Positions 1-11,339 of a DNA stretch of 64,000 nt are shown piece after piece (position 1 is the stretch's first letter; the number at the start of each line of letters is the position of its first letter). Source of the stretch: Flaccisagitta enflata (lineage: Eukaryota; Chaetognatha; Sagittoidea; Aphragmophora). The stretch is from the NCBI GenBank assembly GCA_965153355.1, contig OZ231127.1, forward strand, positions 100,750,001 to 100,814,000, given 5' to 3'. The notes under the pieces are model-generated. The model saw only the letters and a program-made list of their open reading frames with translations, had not been told where the DNA came from and ran no database searches. A program made the translations under genes and the position numbers.

Positions 1-2
1 TG

Positions 3-2795
3 TCAAAGACGTGAACCAACAACACTGTCGCGCCTTCAACAACTTATCATCAAACACCAAATTACCATAACGCCATCAGAGGGACATCAGTCCAATCAGG
101 GCCAAACTTTTATCATAAGAATCCACCTTTTCATCAATCGCCGCAGACATATCATCCTTTGCACCAGGCGACGCCAACACACGCAACATAGCCAAATTAC
201 CACGCCGCGCCGGCGTACAACCAGACTTTTGCAAATAGCGGCGCCCATCAGTCATCGCAAAACCTGCAATTGAAAAAGGTTCAAAATAGACAAGTTGACG
301 CTTACCATCAACAACAACAACAACAAACAAATATTATCCCTGGCTGGGGAAATCAGCCAAATCCTCCCTTCAGCCAAAACTTTGGATTACATCCAAACAC
401 GCAACAGGGCATAAATTTCAATCAGACGCCGACTACACCCATACCATCTGCGGTCACTCCATTCGCGGTCAACATACCATTGAGCCAACAAACCAGCGTC
501 CAACAAAATCACCAAGACCATCGAAGCCAGTTGCAAACCACCAACCAATTGCAAGCAAACTTAACGTATTTGCAACTGGAAGCAACAAATTGCCGCCAGC
601 AATTGGAATTGGACAGGAAAATAAAAGAGTGCGACAATCTCACCGGCATCCTCGCGAACGCCAAATACAGAGAATCACTGGACAAAAACGTCATCGACAA
701 TCAAAAACAAAAACTAGAAAATCAAAAACAACAGTCGGCAGAATACCGCGAAAAAATTGAAATCGCAGAACAATCTCACCATCAAGAACAATTATCCCAT
801 CAAGCGGCACTCAGGGAAATCATACGGCTGGAAGAAGAACTAAAATTGTCAAAAGAAGAGATCAAAGGGAGACAAGCGGCAGAGAAAACTTGATTGCAGC
901 AGAATCACGACGTCCAAATCGTAAACAGCAACGAGGAATTACGCATCAAAATCGCAGAATTTGAATCTGCGAAAAGGGACTTAGCCGAAATCAAGTCTGA
1001 GGGCCGAGAAGAAATCAAAACAAAACTAATTGGAAAAGAAACGGAACATAAAACGGAGTTGATAAAAATCAAATCAACATACCAAGAGGCACTCAATAAG
1101 AGAGTCAAAGATTTGCGACTGCAATACGAGGAACGCATCAAGATCCTTAAAGGCCGAATCAACACCCACGATAAACATTACAAGAACTGGATTCAACAAA
1201 TTCGCGCCTTGGAATCTGAAACAGAAAAGGCCAAAGAAAATTACAAAAAACAAATTGACGGCTTAAAATCAGACGTGTCAACACTTCAATCTTGGCAAGA
1301 GGGTTACAAACAATTGCTTGAAGTTGCCAACAAGCAGTGCAAAGTTCTCACACTTCAAGTGACATACGCCGAGAAACTAGAGGCAGAAGCAAAAACTAAA
1401 ACAGAAGAATATAATAGCGAGTTAATCAAAACAAAGGCCGAATTACACAAAGCCAGATTGGAACTGTTCACCATTCAAAGTCAAAACCGAGAACGCCCAA
1501 CGACACCACTACAGGATGAAAAAGATGGAGAAGGAAACCGAGGTAACGACAACGACGACGACGACGACGACAAAGTCGCAAGAGCCAACGCAAGAACTTA
1601 TAAACCAACAATTGCCGCAAAATCATTCGGAAATAACAAGTCGGCCCCATTCAACGACGACAGAGCAACAAACTCAACAGTCGCAGCTGTCGGCACTAGC
1701 AGCGCCATTTCAAATGACAACACGAATAGTTTCACAACAACAACAGCAGCAGCAACAACAACAGTTGCAACGGTGGACACAACAGTCAACGCAAACATGG
1801 CTGTTGACATGGTGGGAGCTAATACAACAAGCGGCGCGAATGCCACCGCCAAGACTACCACCACCACCACTTCCGCCACCACCACTTCCGCCGCTGCCAC
1901 CGCCAACATTAAACCCAACATTCATCTCAATGATCCTTCCACCGGAAACACTCCAACCGAGGATTATAACGAGTCACCATCAGCATCAGTCACCGAAGGT
2001 CGGGAAACGAATCACAACAAGATGGTCGTCGACGCCATCCTGCGAGCGTCAACCACAATCGACATTGAAGCCATCAAAGACATCCTTAGACAAACCACCG
2101 ACAGCAATAAATTTCCAATCACCACTGCTTACACTGGAGATAAAACAACCTACAAGCTTGGAAGCGTCAGTTACAGGATTCTCAACAGGGCAATTACACC
2201 GACAGGAAACACTGTCAGTCCAGCCTTCACAAGAGCATGCAAAAAGCAATGGATCATCAATTGTCTCAATAGCAATGAAATCATCGGGGATATCAGAGAC
2301 AGAGATAAGATCACCGAACTCATGCGTCATCACGGGATCAGAATCATCACCACGCAGCAAGGACGATGCATCAATGAGTGCAGACACGTCATGGTCGATG
2401 ACATCACCTACAACAACGACGTCAACGGAGATCCAGATTGGCAGCCTGACAACGAAGACGCAGACACTAAATATGAAAACGACTCCACAAGCGCTGTTTT
2501 TGAGTCCGAGCCGATCAAGAAAACAACAGTGGCAAGAAAATATCAACGAAAACTGCAGCAAGATATCAGAAACAAGCAAAATAACTCAATCGCCATAACT
2601 GCTGCAAGTCAATCTGAGCGGGTCAGTGCTAATGACTCCAAACCAGTTGGAAAAACTGAACCAACTGATGCAGAATTACATTGTCATCACCCCCATGCCG
2701 AACAAAATGACAAACCCACAACAAAGATGCCGATGCTGCCGGAAACAAGCAAACATCGATTCAACAAGAGAGAAGGCCATCGACCCCGACAGTGA
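3..2795 (+). CDS. Coiled-coil, Gln/Asn/Thr-rich protein, continues upstream; interrupted by stops
   Basis: One reading frame is open from the window edge except for TGA 12, TAG 189 and TGA 891, so the true start lies upstream. The first ~170 codons are His/Gln/Pro/Asn-rich, and a poly-Gln tract is visible. Codons between about 540 and 1480 encode heptad-rich, Glu/Lys-rich coiled coil. Bases 1500-1930 give an acidic DDDDD and Thr/Ala-rich linker. Bases 2015-2400 look globular, with regular hydrophobic spacing and a Cys pair near 2365-2380. No known domain is recognised. Another frame over 1516-2598 gives poly-Gln and poly-Pro runs but no globular pattern, so this frame is preferred. A frame change to the next segment is likely near 2600-2800. 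Confidence 0.6.
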
Positions 2796-3712
2796 AGCAA
2801 GTGCAACATCATCCGCAGCAGAACCAGCAGCAGCAGCAGCAGAAGCTGCAGCAACTTCAGCAACTACCACAAATGCCGCAACAGCAAGAGCAGCAGCATC
2901 AGCCAACAGCGCCCCAGACAGCGGATCTTCAATATGGTCAAAATTTAAACAGTTGGGAAGCGCAAGACAGAATCCTTCATGCAGCAACCGTGAAACCAAT
3001 AATAAAGGAATCAGCCTCGAAATCGCCAAAGATAGAATCAAGCAAAATGACGACGCATGGCTGGCAGACCAAATCTACCAACAAGGAGAAAGGCTACGCA
3101 GCCCGAGAGCGACTGCGGGAAAGAAATATCAGCGCAACTGATAAAATGCAAAGACTTGACCAAGATTTGAGCAACGACGTAACACACTACAGCAGAGTAG
3201 CAAACTCAATTAGCAACATAGGAAAAAGAATTAACAAATTGGACAACGTGCTGCAGGAGGTGACTCAAAACATTGTAAATATTTCACGTCCATCACAAAA
3301 CTTCATGATGTCAAAATTGGCAGAAGCAAAAAGATGTCGGAATGAAGCAGCTTTAATCAAGAAAAAGGGAAACATCATGGATCCAGATGTTCAAGCACGC
3401 ATCACTTCCCTTCTGGCAAAATCGGCCGACATCATCGAAGAACTCATCAGCGACAATCCAATGACAGGTTTCAACCACCATGAAGCTCAAACAGCCATGT
3501 TCAACATATTGATAAACTCAATGGTATCGAATGAACTAATGCGTCAAATAGTCAAGGAAATGACAAATGCATTCGAATACTTGCTGCAGACCATTGGAAG
3601 AACAATGGGCAATCTGAAAAAGGCGATTTCAGATGAAAAACTAGAAAAATGTCTGCCGCATGAACAGACATTCGACCAACTGATAGGTGATTCAACAGCA
3701 AGAGCAGAATAA
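2626..3712 (+). CDS. Continuation of the upstream polyprotein: Ala/Gln linker then helical domain
   Basis: Two overlapping frames share this stretch. Frame 1 (2626-3141) carries a short CRCC motif, an Ala-rich linker and a charged segment. Frame 2 (best from about 3120 to 3712) gives a convincing helical domain rich in Asn, Ser, Lys and Met. The natural protein probably moves from frame 1 to frame 2 near 3120-3141, where frame 1 stops. No family is recognised. The alternating-frame pattern matches the neighbouring segments and suggests single-base indels in one long gene. Several separate overlapping cistrons are possible but less likely, because most junctions lack a good ATG. Confidence 0.5.
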
Positions 3713-4649
3713 ACAACAACAGCCAAAACAAAAAGGAAGAAAAAAGAAAAAACCGGCTCGGAAAACAAAGGCGAAAGGGAATCAAGTCACCCAACCAGTT
3801 CAAGCGACAACATCAAATAACAAAAACAACGGCTCCAATAGGTCAAGAAGAAAAACAACCAAAGCAGAAACAGACAAGGAGACGATGCAACAGCAAAGAT
3901 TATATGGAGCCATCACTCAAATAAGTGAAAACGCAGGCATTTTGACACCAAAGGAAACGACTGGGGTCATAGCCCATGTAAAAGCAACAAATGGCTACGC
4001 AGAGGATGAAGAAAATGAAATATGGTTCAGCATTGAGACGGATGACAACTTCCAAAATGACCAATGGAGAACAAAGGCTAGACTGTATCGAGAGACTCTC
4101 ATCCGCAAGAGTGGGGGCGATCCTACAGCATTTGAGAACAAAGAAGAATATGCCCCAATATGGAACCCTCAAACAGGCAGACTAATCGCTAGAATATACA
4201 AAAGGCGAATAGTAGCCGAGCTGAACACACCTGATTACCAAATCAATATAAGTGATGCCATGAATGGCATGTCTCCAAATGAAATGTGCGCAATAAAAAG
4301 CTTAATCGAATTTGGACGCTCAGAGAAGCAGCATCAACGCGCGATGGAACGCGTGGGACCGGCAGATAGAGCAAGACTCGTATTGGAACGACGCCAACTG
4401 ACAGATTGCGTGCAAGAGCAATTAAAACTCATATCTCCAGATTCAGGCTCAAACATCTCGAACGCATTTGCAAGAATCCAATGGGATACAAGCCAAGGCA
4501 CATCATCTACTGACAAAACACCTGAAGACTCAATATCAAATCGCCCACAAGGTAGTGTCATCGAAGGAGGCAACAGAATGCTATTACCAGAAAGAGAGCT
4601 AGACTTCAAGAGAGAAAGAAGTAACTACACATCGTGTAAATGCAAGTAA
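3687..4649 (+). CDS. Continuation segment: basic linker plus globular domain, unknown function
   Basis: The frame overlaps the previous one by 26 bases and starts with a Gln/Lys-rich basic stretch (3715-3890, many KK/RK pairs). From 3895 to about 4400 it encodes a mixed alpha/beta-looking domain with Trp, Tyr and Phe spacing, then a Ser-rich tail. The segment ends 10 bases after the next frame opens. The sequence is not recognised. The basic linker could bind nucleic acid, but this is inference from composition only. Confidence 0.5.
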   Translation: MIQQQEQNKQQQPKQKGRKKKKPARKTKAKGNQVTQPVQATTSNNKNNGSNRSRRKTTKAETDKETMQQQRLYGAITQISENAGILTPKETTGVIAHVKATNGYAEDEENEIWFSIETDDNFQNDQWRTKARLYRETLIRKSGGDPTAFENKEEYAPIWNPQTGRLIARIYKRRIVAELNTPDYQINISDAMNGMSPNEMCAIKSLIEFGRSEKQHQRAMERVGPADRARLVLERRQLTDCVQEQLKLISPDSGSNISNAFARIQWDTSQGTSSTDKTPEDSISNRPQGSVIEGGNRMLLPERELDFKRERSNYTSCKCK

Positions 4650-6103
4650 TACGGTACTATCAACAGCAGGCCGATAGACTAGATGAGGAGCTCAAGAAAA
4701 CAATGGAACCAGATATCTCAGACAAAGAAACAGAATCAATCAGAGTGTTATACAAGGCCTTGCAGCAGCAATACAGGTCATCAATGGAACTGGCAAAGAA
4801 CGACCTACGCATCTTTGACACACTTCTCCACGTCTCAATAATGGAAGATGATGACCCAAGAAAAGACGCAAAAATTGCAAAATATGAAACAGCAGAAACC
4901 GAACACGCACAAGCAAGGGCCATGTTAGATGATTGCATAAAAATCACAACGGAAATGATGAAGAAAATTGAATCATTCAACAAGAAGAAGATCAATGACA
5001 AGGTCAAAAGATATAACAGAGGGAGATGCGGCAGAAAAGCGGCAATGAAATGGATAAAAAGACGTACAAGAGAAAGAGATGAAATTGAAAGTGATAGACA
5101 GAAAGTGGAGCAAACAATAATGAGCAGCATCTCAAAATTACCTCCAGGATTCTCCGCGAAGATAAACGTGAGAAGATCAAACGAGGACGGCGATACAGAT
5201 GAGGAGGAAGAAGAAATTCCATTTGAAGAGTCCTCTGACGATGACGATGAGACGCAACGCATTTTCACCATTTCCGCCATATCGTCAGACAAAATGCCAG
5301 TCATGGAGGAAGAAGTGATTGAATATCATCCAACTCCACCGACGTTTCCGGTGACACCTCCTCCACCGGAAGATTCCGGCAAATCATCATCCAACGAATA
5401 TCCGCCGGATCCGCTGGACTTGGTCTCTCCCCCGCCGGAATACAGCGACGAGAATGAGGAAGAATTGCCAAGTCCGCCAGCTTTACTCAGAAGCGCCAGA
5501 ACATCCCCACATCCAATCATGGACAAAGACAGTTCAATCATTGAGATCATAGAGACGATCGAAAACGACGAGAACCAGCCGAGACGAGTGATCATTTCAG
5601 CGTCAGCGGCGCCTCCAGAAACTAGTCCAACTGAAGATATTCGGAAGAAAGCAGTAATGGACATCATAGGGATGAAACAATCCGGCAAAAAGCAGAAAAA
5701 CGAAAACACTCTGAAAGAAATACTGAATGAATTAAGAAGAAAACATGACCATGAAAATGACGGTGAATGCGAGAAATGTGAATTGACAGCTGAAGACATG
5801 ATGCTTGAAATTGAACAACCATCTGAGGGAGAATCAACAGCTGAAATAACATCAAAACTAATCAAAAACATAAAGAAAGCAAAGAAAGCAATCAAACATA
5901 CACATACAAAGAGAGTCTTGTCATTCACACAAACTGATGCCGCCAATGACGCCGAAGCAGCCGGCAGAGCTCCAATCATCTCACCTCAACCCAACGTAGA
6001 TTGCAACGCCGCAAACCATCAACCAGGGATATGCCAGCGTCGAAAAATCCTCGGAGTGCCGGACCGTGAACTTGGATACAGCACCCAACTAGCGGGCAGT
6101 TGA
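4640..6103 (+). CDS. Continuation segment: coiled coil, acidic and Pro-rich linkers
   Basis: The N-terminal ~170 residues are helical and highly charged, likely coiled coil. Then come a poly-Glu stretch and an acidic Asp run (5200-5255), a Pro/Ser-rich linker (5330-5500), and a second charged helical part with a CEKC motif near 5769-5780. The frame ends at TGA 6101-6103, overlapping the next frame by four bases. The modular helix/linker design resembles long structural polyproteins, but no homologous family can be named from sight. Confidence 0.5.
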   Translation: MQVIRYYQQQADRLDEELKKTMEPDISDKETESIRVLYKALQQQYRSSMELAKNDLRIFDTLLHVSIMEDDDPRKDAKIAKYETAETEHAQARAMLDDCIKITTEMMKKIESFNKKKINDKVKRYNRGRCGRKAAMKWIKRRTRERDEIESDRQKVEQTIMSSISKLPPGFSAKINVRRSNEDGDTDEEEEEIPFEESSDDDDETQRIFTISAISSDKMPVMEEEVIEYHPTPPTFPVTPPPPEDSGKSSSNEYPPDPLDLVSPPPEYSDENEEELPSPPALLRSARTSPHPIMDKDSSIIEIIETIENDENQPRRVIISASAAPPETSPTEDIRKKAVMDIIGMKQSGKKQKNENTLKEILNELRRKHDHENDGECEKCELTAEDMMLEIEQPSEGESTAEITSKLIKNIKKAKKAIKHTHTKRVLSFTQTDAANDAEAAGRAPIISPQPNVDCNAANHQPGICQRRKILGVPDRELGYSTQLAGS

Positions 6104-6561
6104 CGGAAGAGTTGGGAACCATCAAATTGCGATCTAAAGGAATAACAAACAAATGTGAAAGTTATTATGAGGCCGCGGTAAGACTGGGCGTAGACGGACT
6201 CCACACTTACAGAAAGAAAATTGAAAAAGAATTCATCGCGGAATTGGAAGAAAAATGTTCAATACGGCCAACGGAAGAATACATAGATGAAATCTACAAA
6301 GAAGCGAAAGAAAGGCAAAAGCGCATCGAAAGAATAGGCATGGACATCAGCATGCGCATGCATAATCTCCACGACCACGACATGTGGAAACAATGGGGGA
6401 CTTACCAGCACATAGACCGCACAGTGGCACGCGCAAACGAGAAAATCAACAAATGGAAAGACAAAGCATGGCCAAAGATTCACTTTGTGGCCGAGGACGA
6501 CGTTGCGACCATCACTGCCTCTAGTTCCGAGGAGGATACACAACAAGGATGCGAAACTTAG
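6100..6561 (+). CDS. C-terminal segment of the upstream reading frame
   Basis: About 150 residues, helical, rich in Glu, Lys, Arg and Trp, ending with an acidic Ser/Glu tail and TAG 6559. There is no ATG at the left edge, where the frame simply continues after the four-base overlap. Beyond TAG 6559 the same frame stays open to a TAA near 6628, so the TAG may be another acquired stop. The function is unknown. Confidence 0.5.
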   Translation: MTEELGTIKLRSKGITNKCESYYEAAVRLGVDGLHTYRKKIEKEFIAELEEKCSIRPTEEYIDEIYKEAKERQKRIERIGMDISMRMHNLHDHDMWKQWGTYQHIDRTVARANEKINKWKDKAWPKIHFVAEDDVATITASSSEEDTQQGCET

Positions 6562-6978
6562 GGCAGCGGCACCGAGATTCTGAAACATAGGAAATTGATC
6601 ATCAAACTCTATCGCCAGTGCTTATCATAAAACCAAATACCTATGGTTACATGAGCAACAGCATTTTTTAAGTTGCTATTTTACTCCTTTTATCTTTACA
6701 TATATACAAACAATATACCATGAGATTCACGTTCAGTTTACGTTATACGCGTTTGAATAACAATAGTATACAGATCGCGTCTGGTTTGCTATTCATGCAC
6801 CGCGCAATGTCGTAGAATTACATTTACTGTCAAATTCGCTCAAAGTTTTGCCGTTATAATTCTTGCCATACATGAATATCCATCTACAATGTTTATTTTA
6901 CAGATAGATTGCAAAATCTCTTTGACAAATACCGCAAACAATGAAAACGATCAAATACCATAGAGACAGTGACGCAGC
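6562..6978 (+). other. AT-rich spacer between the two long reading frames
   Basis: 417 bases with no convincing reading frame, and AT-rich compared with the coding blocks. It contains TATA-like stretches (around 6699-6720 and 6855-6860) and ends 19 bases after a TAGAGACAG-type leader at the ATG at 6979. It could hold a promoter or splice acceptor for the second reading frame. It begins with GGGCAGCGGCACCGAG, which resembles the ends of a MITE family seen at 40-48 kb, but no partner end was found. Confidence 0.4.
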
Positions 6979-9606
6979 ATGAACCGAGAAGATCCGCGAG
7001 CGGAGGCGCATGAAGACGTCATGTTGAACGTTCCACCAGACATTGGGATGCCCAACTTATCAACGCCTTCATCTTCAGCCTCGCCGCATCAACCAGACAA
7101 AAGGCCGACGCCGCCAAACGACGACGCCCGTCAAAGGCATAGTCAAACGCCAACATCCTCAACGGACGTCGGCGCCAATCCGCAAGGCGTCATCTCAACG
7201 ACGACGGACCAGCCAAACGCAAATCCTCCACCATCATTGACGCCAAGCAGCGACAAGGGAGACGAAATAACGCTCAGTTCCAGAAGCACATCAAGAGCGT
7301 CAACGGTCTCGCCAGCACCGTCGAACACTGCCGCAAAATCATTGTTGACGGCAGCCGCAGCAAGACCGGCAAATCCGTCAACTCCATCGACGACAAAAGC
7401 CTGCAAATTATGTAAATCATACAAAAAAGATACGTCAAATGATTGCAAGAGATGCAAGAAAATCATCATGCAAGAGAAATTCGATACAAAGGCAATGAGT
7501 CTCTACAATCCAGACCAAAAACAGCTCAAAGAAATATTCATGCATCTGGACCAAAGTAAACTGAACGAAGCATTAAAAGAAGGAGATCACTTAAAGACAA
7601 AAGACAAATTCTTCAAAAGACCAAAAGATGCCATCATTGAAGAATTATCACAATTCACGGGAAGCAGCTGTAATTATGGAAAAGACGCAGATCACGACAT
7701 CTATCGGGAACGAGACATGAATAAAGGACTTATACCGGACTACCAAATCACGCACGCAAAAATCCGCCAAATCCTGCGTCAACTTTTCCAACGCGACATG
7801 AGAAATCAAAGCATGGAAACATTAGAATTCATCGTCAAAGGGCTGAGACACATTGTCTGACACGACTTCAACACACTCTTCGAGTACCAATGCAACAAAT
7901 GCTTCTATCCAGCGTCAACACATCCGTTGGTGCAGATCTGCAAACCCGACAAGCACATCATCGACGAAGGAAGATACAAATACTCCTTTGGAAACGAAAT
8001 CAGCAACTATGTACACATCATCAACAACAGAGATGAGGACAAAGCGCATAAGGATTTGCACCAAAGAATGAACGAGATAGTAAGCAACGACACCAAATAG
8101 GAGGAGTTATTCAAAGAATCACAACAAGCCCATGAACAACAACTCAAAGAATACAAGAGAACCACGACCTTGGAATACAAAGAAAAACTGGACGATGACC
8201 GCACAAAAATGAAGGCGGAGATGGCAGACAAAATGCAAAAGATGAGAAAGATAATGGAAGACGGCGTGGAATCCCACAAGATTAGGAGTCAAGATTTGGA
8301 GCAGCAGAATCAAAGCCTTGACGCAAGGGCAAAATCACTCATGGAAGAAAAGGAGGAACTGCAAAACGACTTGAAGAAAGAGACCGACGACAAACTACAA
8401 TACGAGAGAAAATGGTCTAAAGCAGTCGAGCAGCAGCTAAAATGGGAAAATGAAAGTAAACAATGGCAGAAAGAAAGATCCCAACTGATGAAAGAAAATC
8501 GCGAGATGCACAACAAATACACAGCAGACCAAGAAGAGACGCAATTATTGGAAGAAAAAATTGCAAGAATCCTCCAAAGAGACACAACTCCAAACGACGC
8601 CGACAGCGAAGAAGTCAGAGAATTGAAACAGAAGATAGTCATACTGCAAGACAAGTATGAGCGAATAGGTCAAGGGAAAACAGTGAACCCTAAAGACATC
8701 CAGAAAGAAGTTTATTTTGTCAACCACGACATCGCCTTCAAAGGAATCATAAAAGCCATCAAGAACATTGAAAAAGAAACAGAAAAAGATAACAACAGAA
8801 ACATATCAAACGCCTTGGCCGACTGCAACATTTATCTCAATGATATCAAAAAGGCTCAATGCTTCTTGTACATAAATGATGGAATCCAACAAAACAAGCA
8901 GACAGCATTGGAAGAAAAAATCAGCAATTTCAAAAAGAATTTCCATGAATTTCTGGACATAGCCAACAAAATGGACAACGAAGACTTGACACTGGAGGAA
9001 GCAATACAATACATCCAACAAGTCGAAACTTACATCCACGAGGCAATTGAGGCGGACAAAGAATCCGAAGAAAAATAGAAAGAATCAAGAAACAAATCCG
9101 CAAAGAAATTGCCAAAAGGATACAAAACACCGAAGCAAAACAATGGCCAAAACAAGACAAGCCAAGACGATGAACAAAACAAAAACGATTCCACATCAAA
9201 AAGGAAAGACAGAAACAAAAATTCAACAAAAGGAAGAAAGAAGAAATCAAGAAGCAGAAGCTCATCGCCTAATCGACCAGCAGCAAACCATGGGGAATCA
9301 TCAAAAAGCAACGAAACCGAATCAGCAGAAGTCCCAGATAAGGTTCAAAGACAAGAAGAAAGAGAAGATGATGATAATCCCCCATCCAGTGGTATTAACT
9401 GCTCAGAATCATCAGAACCAAGTGACATGGATAATAAGGATGAAGAGATCAACACTAGAAGAAATAAGCGACAACGTGAATCAAGTGGAAGCGATTCAGA
9501 ACCACACCTGATGATCGACGAAAGCACCACCACTGACAGAGGCGAAGACGAAATAAACAACGATGACGACAAATCCGACGGTTGGGTGGATGATTATGAC
9601 AAGTAA
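6979..9606 (+). CDS. CxxC-type zinc-binding and coiled-coil protein, interrupted by three stops
   Basis: The start at ATG 6979 is well placed after the spacer. Residues 1-140 are Pro/Ser/Thr-rich and disordered. C142, C145, C156 and C159 form a CxxC-x10-CxxC likely zinc site, followed by a helical domain. The frame is open past TGA 7858 (next codons include another CNKC pair) and past TAG 8098, into a long coiled coil (8100-9060). It then passes TAG 9076 into a Lys/Arg/Ser-rich basic segment and an Asp/Glu-rich tail ending at TAA 9604. All three internal stops keep the same frame with coding composition on both sides. The role is unknown; the position upstream of the capsid domain suggests a structural part of a giant Gag precursor. 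Confidence 0.6.
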
Positions 9607-10484
9607 AAAGACTATTACTCATCGACCACGGACCAAGGTTCCGAGACAAATGACGAAGTTAGTGAAGATCCAATCGAACCATTAAGTGCGGAAGCTCCAT
9701 CAACATGGTGCAATCAAATTCCACAAGCCGCCCAAAATCCATCAGGAATGATATCCAAACCCTGGGCGATGAGAAAATTAAAACCGTCGTCCCCATTAAT
9801 AATAACAAATGAAATAACCACCACAAGTCAAGAACCAAGATCGCCAACAACAAGGACAAACGCATTTGTTTTTCCACCACTCGTCGTTCAACTTACCGCA
9901 GAATCTGACGCCAGAGCCTTTCCACTAATCAACCCAGAAGAAGCACGCAACGAAGATGTGGACACCACACCATCGACTCCACGAGGAGAAACTCCGTGCA
10001 AAGATGAAAACGTCGTCGGCGCATCCGCATCTGTTACGGATGAAGACAAAGATACAGAAAATTTCTGGGAAAAAGAAGCAGATAACAAATCCATTCCAGG
10101 ATTGGCTTCCATGATCAATCAATGCAATAAAAGCAGTAAAGATGGCAACAATGAAAAAGGAAAAACAATCAAGACAATAAACTCTGTAACAAGAAGATCA
10201 GATTCAGAGGAAGAACTATTGGATTACGACGAAAATTACAGCGAAAATCAGGACGAACAAGACGATCAAGAAGATAACAACTCCAGCGAAGACGAAAGCG
10301 ATGAATTAGCCTCACCAACAAACAAAGTGGCAAGCATGGTCGATAGAGCAAGCTCAGAAGAAAAAAGAGAGAGCAGCAGAGAGCGACCACCATCAAGGAA
10401 AAATGAAGAAAGTCGTAGATGAAGAAGAAATGACGATTCAAGGGACATACGTAACAAAACGGGCCATCAAACGAAAAAGACCGC
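9607..10484 (+). CDS. Acidic, disordered continuation with RS-like end
   Basis: The same frame as the preceding segment stays open after TAA 9604 to TGA 10420 and then to about 10480. It encodes Ser/Thr/Pro-rich disorder, an Asp/Glu/Asn-rich stretch (10195-10300) and a terminal Ser-Arg-Glu-rich part (10365-10420). The RS character continues in the same frame right after TGA 10420 and then moves to frame 3 near the A-run at 10474-10478. This supports one original reading frame with a stop and a one-base slip. Confidence 0.5.
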
Positions 10485-11339
10485 CGTGATGATTATTGTG
10501 ACAACGAACGTGACAATCGTCCCACCTCAAAGGAAAGAAATGATAGTCGAGATTCAAAAAGAAATACTTGTGAAAAACGCGACACGCCAACTAAAGATAA
10601 TCGGAGACGCCAATACAGCGATGATAGACAAGAGAGACATCACTCCCGAGACAGAAGAAGTGATTCAAATGAAAAAAGATCAAAGGAAGATTCAAAAGAA
10701 AGGCAAAGAAAACAAAAACAAAGAAACCGTTCAAACTCAAAATCATCTCGACAAAGCTCAGACGATGATGACAACTCAAATCAAAGGATGAAAGACAAAG
10801 GAAGAAAAAAGGTGACAACATCAGCAGAAATACACCACCAACAACCTGAGACATCATCGCAATTACGTCAGCAAACGACGCCCGTTTTAATACTAGGCGC
10901 AGATGGTCAATCACAACAAATATTAGCAATGCCCATACTAGAACAACTAACAAAGCTTATACTGAGACAAGACGCCAACACAAACAAATTACCATCAACG
11001 TCAGGCATGATGGAAAGCAAAGAAGAAACAAAATCACAGAAACCAACGTTGAAAAACGACCTGAGAAACAAATTGACAAAAACAAAAGATAAAAATAAAG
11101 AAAAAGAGGATGAAAAAGAGAAAAGAAAGAAAACAACAAAAACATCATGCAGACCTGACGAAGACAAGAAGAGGAAAAAAGATGACGATAAGGATGATGA
11201 AGAAAAACATCATGGCAAAAGACATAGTCCATCTATGGAAAAATCACGCCGACAAGAAACGAAGGAAGCAAGGACATCAACGTCAAAAGGCAAAGGTCAC
11301 TCAACAAAATCATCCAAAAGATCATCGTTAAAAATATGA
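10473..11339 (+). CDS. RS-rich and Lys-rich domain of the giant polyprotein
   Basis: From 10488 to 10790 the frame reads as an Arg/Ser/Asp repeat domain (many RS, SR, RD, SD pairs) like SR-type splicing factors. A short hydrophobic segment near 10880-10970 follows, then an extremely Lys/Asp/Glu-rich tail (11040-11335). ATG 10788 is internal to this open frame, so it is not taken as a start. The end, TGA 11337, overlaps the ATG of the next frame as ATGA, an arrangement that can support stop-start reinitiation but can also arise from an indel. RS domains bind RNA or splicing factors; a role for one in an element's Gag is inference. Confidence 0.5.
   Translation, partial: EKDRRDDYCDNERDNRPTSKERNDSRDSKRNTCEKRDTPTKDNRRRQYSDDRQERHHSRDRRSDSNEKRSKEDSKERQRKQKQRNRSNSKSSRQSSDDDDNSNQRMKDKGRKKVTTSAEIHHQQPETSSQLRQQTTPVLILGADGQSQQILAMPILEQLTKLILRQDANTNKLPSTSGMMESKEETKSQKPTLKNDLRNKLTKTKDKNKEKEDEKEKRKKTTKTSCRPDEDKKRKKDDDKDDEEKHHGKRHSPSMEKSRRQETKEARTSTSKGKGHSTKSSKRSSLKI

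Noticed and set aside
1516-2598. Long + strand frame with poly-Gln and poly-Pro
   Set aside because: It is an out-of-frame reading of CAA/CCA-rich DNA. The overlapping frame has a globular segment and continues on both sides.
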